Below, one piece after another: positions 55,786-64,000 of a stretch of 64,000 nt of DNA (its first letter is position 1; the number at the start of each line of letters is the position of its first letter). Location of the stretch: assembly GCA_039707655.1 (NCBI GenBank), contig CM077665.1, positions 309,256,486 through 309,320,485 on the forward strand. The letters run 5' to 3'. Made by a program: the position numbers and the translations under genes. The stretch is from Elymus sibiricus (taxonomy: Eukaryota > Streptophyta > Magnoliopsida > Poales > Poaceae). The notes beneath the pieces are model-generated. The model did not search any database. It was not told the DNA's origin and worked only from the letters and a program-made list of their open reading frames with translations.

Positions 55786-58172
55786 ACCATGGAGAAGTTA
55801 GAATGCAGTAGATATTACACCAATATAAATAAATAATGAGTTCACAACAGTACCTAAAGTGGTGATTTATTTTTCTTATACTAACGGATCTCACGAGTTT
55901 TCTGTTGAGTTTTGTGTTGTGAAGTTTTCAAGTTTTGGGTAAAGATTTGATGGACTATGGAATAAGGAGTGGCAAGAGACTAAGCTTGGGGATGCCCAAG
56001 GCACCCCAAGCCATATTCAAGGATACCAAAGAGCCTAAGCTTGGGGATGCCCCGGAAGGCATCCCCTCTTTCGTCTTCAATCCATCGGTAAATTTACTTG
56101 AGGCTATATTTTTATTCACCACATGATATGTGTTTTGCTTGGAGCGTCTTGTATGATATGAGTCTTTGCTTTTTAGTTTGCCACAATCATCCTTGCTGCA
56201 CACATCTTTTGAGGGGGACACGCACTAATCGTGAATTTATTAGAATACTCTATGTGCTTCACTTATATCTTTTGAGCTAGGCAATGTTGCTCTAGTGCTT
56301 CACTTATATCTTTTTAGAGCACGGCGGTGTTTTATTTTATAGAAATAATTGAACTCTCGTACCTCACTTATATTATTTTGAGAGTCTTTAAACATTATGG
56401 TAATTGGTTTAGGTTATGAATTTAGTCCTAATATAATGGGCATCCAAGAGGGATATAATAAAAACTTTCATATAAAGTGCATTGAATACTATGAGAAGTT
56501 GGATTCCTTGCATATAGTTTTGAGATATAAAGATGGTAATGTTAGATTCATGCTAGTGAGTAATTGTGGAATGGTAAAAATACTTGTGTTAAAGTTTGTG
56601 ACTCCCGTAGCATGCACGTATGGTGAACCGTTATGTAACGAAGTCGGAGCATGATTTGTTTAATGATTGTCATCCTTTGTGTGAGGGTCGGGAGCGCGCG
56701 ATGGTTTACTCCTACCAACCTCTACCCTAGGAGCATGCGTCTAACACTTTGCTTCGATAACTAATAGATTTTTGCAATAAGTCTGTGAGTTCTTTATGAC
56801 TAATGTGAGTCCATGGATTATACGCACTCTCACGCTTCCACCTTTGCTAGCCTCTCTAGTACCGCGCAACTTTCGCCGGTGCATTAAACCCACCTTCCTC
56901 AAAACAGCCACCATATACCCTTCCTCAAAACAGCCACCATACCTTCCTATTATGGCACTTCCATAGCCATTCCGAGATATATTGCCATGCAACTTCCACC
57001 GTTCCGTTTTTTTATGACACGCACCATCATTGTCATATTGCTTTGCATGATCGTAAGACAGCTAGCATGATGTTTTCATGGCTTGTCCGTTTTTTGATGT
57101 CATTTGCTATGCTAGATCATTGCACATCCCGGTACACCACCGGAAGCATTCATATAGAGTCATATCTTGTTATAGGTATTGAGTTGTAAGTAAATAAAAG
57201 TGTGATGATCATCATTATTAGAGCATTGTCCCATGTGAGGAAAGGATGATGGAAGCTATGATTCCCTCACAAGTAGGGATGAGTCTTCGGACTTTACAAA
57301 TAATAAAAGAGGCCAATGAAGCCCAAATAATAAAAAAAGAGGCCAAAGATGCCCACCAAAATAAAAAAAATGAGAGAAAAGAGAGAAGGGACAATGTTAC
57401 TACCTTTTTTTCCACACTTGTGCTTCAAAGTAGCACCTTGATCTTCATGATAAAGAGTCTCCTATTTTGTCACTTTCATATACTAGTGGGAATTTTTCAT
57501 TATATAACTTGGCTTGTATATTCCAATGATGGGCTTCCTCAAATTGCCCTAGGTCTTCGTGAGCAAGCAAGTTGGATGCACACCCACTTAGTTTCTTTTT
57601 TGAGCTTTCATACACTTATAGCTCTAGTGCATCCGTTGCATGGCAATCCCTACTCACTCACATTGATATCTATTGATGGGCATCTCCATAGCCCGTTGAT
57701 ACGCCTAGTTGATGTGAGACTATCTTCTCCTTTTTCCACACAACCTCCACCATATTCTATTCCGCCCATAGTGCTATATCCATGGATCACGCTCATGTAT
57801 TGCGTGAAAGTTGAAAAGGTTTGAGAACATAAAAGGGGTGAAACAATTGCTTGACTTGTCATCGGGGGTGTGCATGATTTAGATACTTTGTGTGGGGAAG
57901 ATGGAGCATAGCCAGACTATATGATTTTGTAGGGATAAACTTTCTAAGGCCATGTTATTTTGAAAGGACACAATTGTTTGTTAGAATGCTTGAAGTATTA
58001 CTGTTTTTATGTCAATATTGAGCTCTTGTTTTGAATCTTATGGATCTGAACGTTCATGCCACAATAAAGAATATTACAAGGATAAATATGTTAGGTAGCA
58101 TTCCATTTTCAAAAATTCTGTTTTTATCATTTACCTACTCGAGGACGAGCAGGAATTAAGCTTGGGGATGCT
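55786..58172 (+). other. 3' non-coding region of gag-only Athila-like element
   Basis: No pol is found. The exact 15-mer TAAGCTTGGGGATGC occurs at 55981-55995, 56036-56050 and 58157-58171, the last one two bases before the 3' LTR, where it acts as the polypurine tract. Large parts align by eye with 24550-26040. The frames at 55935-56126 and 57246-57824 show no domain. Confidence 0.7.
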
Positions 58173-59764
58173 TGATACGTCTCCAACGTATCTATAATTT
58201 TTTATTGTTCCATGCTATTATATTATCTGTTTTGGATGTTTTATATGCATTAATATGCTATTTTATATTATTTTTGGGACTAACCTATTAACCTAGTGCC
58301 TAGTGCCAGTTTCTGTTTTTTCCTTGTTTTTGAGTATTGCAGATAAGGAATATTAAACGGAGTCCAAACGGAATAAAATCTTCGGAATGATTTTTCTTGG
58401 ACCAGAAGAAACCTGCCAGGCTTGGAGATGAAGGCAGGAGACTTGCCGGGAGGCGACAAGCCACCAGGGCGCACCCTAGGGGGGCGCCCCCTGGCTTGTG
58501 GCCCCCCAGCAGATGTCCTAACCCTATTCTTCGGCCTATAAATTCCCAAATATTCCCCCAATACCAAAAAGAGCCACGAAAATACTTTTCCGCCGCCGGA
58601 ACCCTCTGTTCCCGTGAGATCCCATCTTGGAGCCTTTTCCGGTAATCTGCCGGAGGGGGATTCGATCACGGAGGGCATCTACATCAACTCCATTGCCCTT
58701 CCGATGATGTGTGATTAGTCCACCACAGACCTTCGGGTCCATAGCTAGTAGCTAGATGGCTTCTTCTCTCTCTCTCTCTCTTTGTTCTTCAATACCATGT
58801 TCTTCATGATCTTCATGGAGATCTATCCGATGTAATACTCTTTTGCGTTGTGTTTGTCGAGATCCGATGAATTGTGGGTTTATGATCAGATTATCTATGA
58901 ATATTATTTGAATCTTCTCTGAATTCTTATATGCATGATTTCATATCTTTGCAAGTCTCTTCGAGTTATTGGTTTGGTTTGGCCAACTAGATTGGTAATT
59001 CTTGCAATGGGAGAAGTGCTTGGTTTTGGGTTCAATCTTGCGGTGTCCTCACCCAGTGACAAAGTAGGGGTAGCGAGGCACGTATTTGTATTGTTGCCAT
59101 CAAGGATAAAAAGATGGGGTTTTCATCATATTGCTTGAGTTTATCCCTCTACATCATGTCATCTTACTTAATGTGTTACTCTGTTCTTCATGAACTTAAT
59201 ACTCTAGATGCAGGCAGGAGTCGGTCGATGTGTGGAGTAATAGTAGTAGATGCAGAATTGTTTCGGTCTACTTGACACGGACGTGATGCCTATATGCATA
59301 ATCATTGCCTTGGCTATCGTCATAACTATGCGCTTTTCTATCAATTGCTCGACAGTAATTTGTTCACCCACCATATTATTTTCCTTCAAGAGAGAAGCCT
59401 CTAGTGAAACCTCTGGCCCCCGGGTCTATTTTCCATATTATATTTTTAGATCTATAAACCAAAAATACCAAAAATACTTTGCTGCAATCTTTGTACTTTT
59501 GTTTTACTTTTCGTTTTAGTAATCTTCTATATCTATCTCTATCAGATCTCATCCTTGCAAGTAACCGTGAAGGGATTGACAACCCCTTTATAGCGTTGGG
59601 TGCAAGTGTTTGATTATTTGTGTAGGTACATCTATTGGGGACTTGCTTGTATCTCCTACTGGATTGATACCTTGGTTCTCAACAACTGAGGGAAATACTT
59701 ATCTACTTTGCTGCATCACCCTTTCCTCTTCAAGGGAAAACCAACGCAAGCTCAAGAAGTAGCA
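58173..59764 (+). repeat. 3' LTR of gag-only Athila-like element (1,592 bp)
   Basis: Starts TGATACGTCTCC and ends GAAGTAGCA, then TGAAC. It is uninterrupted and serves as the reference for the split 5' LTR. TATA box at 58537-58544, GC hairpin at about 58455-58500. Confidence 0.95.
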
Positions 59765-59769
59765 TGAAC

Positions 59770-60381
59770 GTCGACTACATGACACTTCACCATCCTTAGG
59801 CCTAAGGGAATGCATTGTGGAGTAGTTTTTAGATGATGGGTTGCTAGAGTGACAGAAGCTTAAACCCTAGTTTATGTGCTACTTCGTATGGGGCTGATTT
59901 GGATCCAAACGTTTAATGCTATGGTTAGATTTTATCTTAATACTTTTCTCGTAGTTGCGGATGCTTGCGAGGGGGTTAATCATAAGTGGGAGGTTTGTTC
60001 AAGTAAGAACAGCACCCAAGCACCGGTCCAACCACATATCAAATTATCAAAGTAGCGAACGCAAATCAAACCAACATGATAAAAGTGACTAGACGAAATT
60101 CCCGTGTACCCTCAAGAACACTTTGCCTATTACAAGAGTTTGTTCTGACCTGTCCTTTGCCACAAAAGGATTGGGCTACCTTGCTGCACTTTATTTACCA
60201 TTACCCTTACTTGCTCGTTACCAAATATCTTGCTATCAAACTATCAGTTACCTACTATTTCAGTGCTTGCAGAAATTACCTTGCTGAAAACTGCTTGTCA
60301 TTTCCTTCTGCTCCTCGTTGGGTTCGACACTCTTACTTATCGAAAGGACTAAGATTGACCCCCTATACTTGTGGGTCATCA
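59770..60381 (+). repeat. 5' LTR of Athila-lineage element, second part
   Basis: Resumes the LTR split at 31111; total LTR length 1,510 bp. It ends CTTGTGGGTCATCA. Confidence 0.85.
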
Positions 60382-60390
60382 AGACTCTTT

Positions 60391-60410
60391 TCTGGCACCG
60401 TTGTCGGGGA
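60391..60410 (+). other. Primer-binding site of Athila-lineage element
   Basis: TCTGGCACCGTTGTCGGGGA, nine bases after the LTR end, similar in place and sequence to the site at 45906. Confidence 0.75.
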
Positions 60411-60487
60411 GTGAAGCGCTCTTGGTAAGTGGAAATAGGTAAGGAAAAACGCATACTACGTGCTGAAATTTATTGTCACTTGCTACT

Positions 60488-61229
60488 ATGGAAAACAATC
60501 CTTTGAGGGGTTTGTTCGGGGTATCTTCACCTCGAACGGAACCACAATTAGTTGCCCCTCAACCTACTGCACCTACTGAAAATATTGGTTATGAAATTCC
60601 TTCGGGTATGGTAGAACAACTGCTAGTTAAGCCTTATGCAGGAGACGGAACTGCACATCCTGATATGCACCTAATACATGTGAATTTAAGCTTACAGGTT
60701 ACCCGAAGATGAGTTTAAGAAGAAGGTTTTCCCTTTATCTTTGAAGGTAAAGTCATTGAAATGGTATAGGCTATGTGATGATATTGGATCATGGAACTGG
60801 AATCAATTGCAATTAGAATTCCACCAAAAGTTTTATCCTATGCATCTAGTTCATCGCGATCGGAATTATATATATAATTTTTGGCCTCGTGAAGGAGAAA
60901 GCATCGCTCTAGCTTGGAGGAGGCTTAATTCAATGTTATACTCATGCCCCAATAATGATTTCTTGAGAGAAATCATTATTCAGAACTTTTATGCTCGGCT
61001 TTCTCATAATGATCGATCCATGCTCGATACTTCTTGTACTGGTTCTTTTATGAAGAAGACTATTGAATTCAAGTGGGATCTCTTAGAAAGAATTAAACGC
61101 AACTCTGAAGATTGGGAACTCGACGAAGGTAATGAGTCAGGTATTAAGCTTGAGTTTGATTGTGTTAAATCTTTTATGAATACCGATGCTTTTCACAAGT
61201 TTAGCACTAAATATGGACTTGACTCTTAG
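60488..61229 (+). pseudogene. gag: Athila gag, frameshifted
   Basis: It starts MENNPLRGLFGVSS. A frameshift near 60690 leads to a second frame that carries the retrotransposon gag core (LKWYRLCDDIGSWNWNQL, then FWPREGESIALAWRRLNSML). A stop at 61229 ends it. It would form the capsid of the autonomous Athila-type element. Confidence 0.8.
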
Positions 61230-62075
61230 ATAGTAGCCTCTTTCTGTGAATAATTTGCTACTCATCTTGATCTCCCTAAAGAGAAGTGGTTTAAATATCA
61301 TCTCCCTATTAAATAAGAAGTTAAAGAACCGGTCATAGCTAAAGATGAAACCATCATTTACAATGTTGATCCAGTTGTGCCTACTGCTTATATTGAGAAA
61401 CCACCTTTCCCTATTAGGATAAAGGAACATGCTAAGGTATCAGTTGTGGTTCGCAAAAGTAATATTAAAGCACCTAAGCCCTCTGAACAAATTAAAGTGG
61501 AACCTAATGTTGCTATGGTTAAAGATCTCTTCGTAGAAAATATTGATGGGCATGTTATTTACTTGTGTAATGAAACTGCTAGAATTGCCAAACCTGATGA
61601 AAAAAATAAAAATAGACCCGTAGTTGGCATGCCCGTTGTCTCAGTTAAAATAGGAGATCATTGTTATCATGGTTTATGTGATTTGGGTGCCAGTGTGAGT
61701 GCTATCCCTTTTACCTTATACCAAGAAATTATGAATGATATAGCACCTGCTGAAATAGAAGACATTGATGTTACTATTAAATTTGCCAATAGAGACACCA
61801 TCACACCACTTGGGATTGTTAGAGATGTTGAAGTCTTGTGTGGGAAAGTAAAATATCCTACTGATTTTCTAGTTCTTGGTTCCCCACAAGATGACTTTTG
61901 TCCCATTATCTTTGGTAGACCTTTCTTGAACACCGTTAATGCTAAGATAGATTGTGAAAAACAAACTATCGGGGTTAGTTTTGATGATGTGTCTCATGAG
62001 TTTAACTTTTCCAAGTTTAGTAGACAACCTGGTAATAAAGAAATATCTAGTAAGGTCTTGCTTCTATTGTCGTAG
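61230..62075 (+). pseudogene. Athila aspartic protease region
   Basis: Several stops lie in 61230-61376; the frame is then open from 61377. The protease motif CDLGASVSAIP carries D-L-G in place of D-T/S-G. The later motif CPIIFGRPFLNTVNAKID is the flap-to-C-terminal signature of Athila proteases. Ends in a stop at 62075. Confidence 0.8.
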
Positions 62076-63626
62076 CTCCTACCGATCTACTAGAACAATA
62101 TTTGCTTGACCATGAAAATGATATGCACTTGCGTGAAAGAAATGAGATAGATAAAATTTTGTTTGAACGACAGCCTCTCCTAAAACACAATTTGCCTATC
62201 GAAACTCTAGGAGGTCCTCCTCCACCTAAAGGTGATCCTGTGTTTGAATTAAAGCAATTTCCTGACACTTTGAAGTATGCTTATCTTGATGAGAAAAAGA
62301 TATATCCTGTTATTATTAGTGCTAACTTTTCAGAACATGACGAAGAAAGATTATTCAAAATTCTGAGGAAGCACCAGGCTACTATTGGATAAACTCTTGA
62401 TGATCTTAAGGGAATTAGTCCCACTCTATGTCAGCACAAGATTAATATGGAACCTGATGCTAAACCCGTTGTTGATCACCAACGGCGATTGAATCCTAAG
62501 ATGAAATAAGTGGTAAGAACTAAAATATTAAAGCTTCTGGAAGCAGGTATAATCTATCCCATAGTTGATAGTAGATGGGTAAGCCCCATTCATTGTGTCC
62601 CTAAGAAGGGCGGTATTACTGTTGTTCCTAATGATAAAAATGAGCTTATCCCGCAGAGAATTTTCACTGGCTATAGAATGGTAATTGATTTTAGAAAATT
62701 AAATAAAGCTACTAGAAAAGATCATTACCCTCTGCCTTTCATAGATCAAATGCTAGAAAGATTATCTAAGCACACACACACTTTTGTTTTCTGGATGGAT
62801 ATTCTGGTTTCTCTCAAATACCCGTATCGCAATCTGATCAAGAGAAAACCACCTTCACTTGTCCTTTTGGAACCTATGCTTATAGACGTATGCCTTTTGG
62901 TTTATGCAATGCACCTACTACCTTTCAAAGATGTATGACTGCTATATTCTCTAATTTTTGTGAAAAGATTGTGGAGGTTTTCATGGATGATTTCTCCGTT
63001 TACGGAACTTCTTTTGATGATTGCTTAAGCAACCTTGATCGAGTTTTGCAGAGATGCGAACAATATAATCTCGTCTTGAATTGGGAGAAGTGCCACTTTA
63101 TGGTTAATGAAGGTATTGTCTTGGGGCATAAAATATCTGAACGAGGTATTGAGGTGGATAAAGCTAAAGTTGATGCAATTGAGAAAATGCCATGTCCTAA
63201 AGATATTAAAGGTATTCGAAGTTTCCTTGGTCATGCTGGTTTCTATAGGAGGTTTATTGAAGACTTCTCTAAAATTTATAGGCCTCTTACTAATATTTTA
63301 AAAAAGGATATTCCATTTGTTTTCGATGATGATTGTGTAGAAGCCTTTGAAACACTCAAGAAAGCCTTAACTTTTGCACCTATCGTTCAACCACTTGATT
63401 GGAACTTGCCTTTTGAAATTATGTGTGATGCTAGCGATTATGCTGTTGGTGCTGTTCTAGGACAAAGAGTTTATAAAAAATTGAATGATATCCATTATGC
63501 TAGCAAAACTCTAGACAGTGCCCAAAGAAATTATGCTACTACTGAAAAGGAATTTTTAGCAGTTGGTTGCTTGTGATAAATTCAGATCTTACATTATTGA
63601 TTCCAAAGTTATTGTTCACACCGATC
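62076..63626 (+). pseudogene. pol: Athila reverse transcriptase and RNase H, truncated
   Basis: Linker sequence (62102-62392) ends in a stop. RT begins with LLEAGIIYPIVDSRWVSPIH and FRKLNKATRKDHYPLPFIDQ, shifts frame near 62795, and resumes with MPFGLCNAPTTFQRCM and the active-site FMDD (codons 31-34 from 62890). RNase H starts at FEIMCDASDYAVGAVLGQR. An extra G near 63565 shifts the frame again, and an Angela LTR enters at 63627. Integrase would follow outside the window. Confidence 0.88.
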
Positions 63627-64000
63627 TGTTGGAAATATGCCCTAGAGGCAATAATAAATTGGTTATTATTATATTTCCTTGTTCGTGATAATCGTTTATT
63701 ATCCATGCTATAATTGTATTGATTGGAAACTCAAATACATGTGTGGGTACATAGACAACACTGTGTCCCTAGTATGCCTCTAGTTAACTAGTTCGTTGAT
63801 CAAAGATGGTCAAGGTTTCCTGGCCATAGACATGAGATATCATTTGATAACGGGATCACATCAGACCCAAACTATAAACATAGCATATGATCGTGTCAGT
63901 TTATTGCTATAGTTTTCTGCATGTCAAGTATCTGTTCCTATGACCATGAGATCATGCAACTCACTGACACCGGAGGAATACCTTGTGTGTATCAAACGTC
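63627..64000 (+). repeat. Start of a second Angela-type LTR
   Basis: TGTTGGAAATATGCCC at 63627 and 374 bp colinear with 4896 onward. It lacks about 24 bp that in the other copy form half of a CACATCATT...AATGATGTG hairpin. CGATC (63622-63626) is the predicted left target-site copy. Whether a full element or solo LTR follows cannot be seen. Confidence 0.93.

Larger units (their letters stand above)
31112..59764 (+). mobile_element. Non-autonomous, gag-only Athila-like element (Fatima-like)
   Basis: It is flanked by the 5-bp duplication TGAAC at 31107-31111 and 59765-59769. After removing two later insertions it is about 7.1 kb: 5' LTR 1,593 bp, internal about 3.9 kb, 3' LTR 1,592 bp. The internal part encodes one gag-like protein and no protease, RT or integrase, so pol would have to be supplied in trans. 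Insertions: Tekay-type element in the 5' LTR, Sirevirus in the internal region. The family name is tentative. Confidence 0.88.
30214..63626 (+). mobile_element. Athila-lineage Ty3/gypsy element (Sabrina-like), nested host, 3' end outside
   Basis: The 5' LTR begins TGATACGTCCATTTTGC at 30214 and ends GGGTCATCA at 60381; 31112-59769 is a later insertion plus one target-site copy. A primer-binding site and broken gag, protease and RT-RNase H follow. An Angela LTR at 63627 interrupts RNase H. The element entered the Sirevirus gag region at 30213. The family name Sabrina is from recognition of the LTR ends only. Confidence 0.82.

Noticed and set aside
1..64000. A host gene or an undescribed gene cluster in the gaps between elements
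   Set aside because: After assigning nested elements by LTR ends and target-site duplications, no unexplained stretch with a non-transposon coding domain remains. The least certain parts (18323-19320, 23937-26488) look like decayed LTR or internal sequence.

Overview
This window is repetitive DNA from a large grass genome, almost certainly Triticeae (wheat, Aegilops, barley or rye). The evidence is the Angela/BARE-1/WIS-type LTR ends (TGTTGGAAATATGCCC...GTTCCCCAACA) and the Sirevirus, Athila, Tekay and Tat-lineage LTR retrotransposons nested inside one another. I see no ordinary host gene, tRNA, rRNA, CRISPR array or prokaryotic feature. Almost every base can be assigned to a transposable element or a fragment of one.

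Layout, left part. 1-6752 is the right part of an Angela/BARE-1-type Copia element with an uninterrupted 1,327-codon gag-pol and a complete 3' LTR. It sits inside a Ty3/gypsy element of probable Tat lineage (6753-18322, right half only, 3' LTR at 17771-18322). That element carries a decayed, intron-containing gene on the strand opposite to the element. One exon of this antisense gene is split by an internally deleted Sirevirus (8906-15160, TSD GTTGG), whose gag is in turn split by an Angela-type solo LTR (11613-13370, TSD TGAGC). The Tat-like element lies in a Tekay-like LTR remnant (18323-21259), itself next to degenerate Athila-like internal sequence (21260-26488) that contains a 5'-truncated LINE (22266 to about 23936).

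Layout, right part. This is a four-level nest. A Sirevirus (from 26489) was entered by an autonomous-type Athila-lineage element (30214 to at least 63626). The LTR of that element was entered by a gag-only Athila-like element (31112-59764, TSD TGAAC). The gag-only element received two insertions: a 13.2-kb Tekay-type chromovirus in its 5' LTR (31501-44687, TSD CCCCA) and another Sirevirus in its internal region (47398-55780, TSD TATGA). A second Angela-type LTR begins at 63627, inside the Athila pol, and runs off the window.

How the parts work together: they are parasites of one another and there is no operon or pathway. Only the Angela gag-pol (862-4845) and the small gag-like ORF (46120-46935) are open from end to end; every other reading frame has stops, frameshifts or deletions. 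The observations most worth following up are the spliced antisense gene with its own TATA box in the Tat-like element, inverted-repeat motifs placed just upstream of the TATA box in several unrelated LTR families, a mosaic LTR shared by two Sirevirus families with different gag genes, and a conserved 28-bp palindrome-bearing block in two Tekay-like LTRs. Family names (Angela, Sabrina/Fatima-like and so on) come from recognition, not from a database search.
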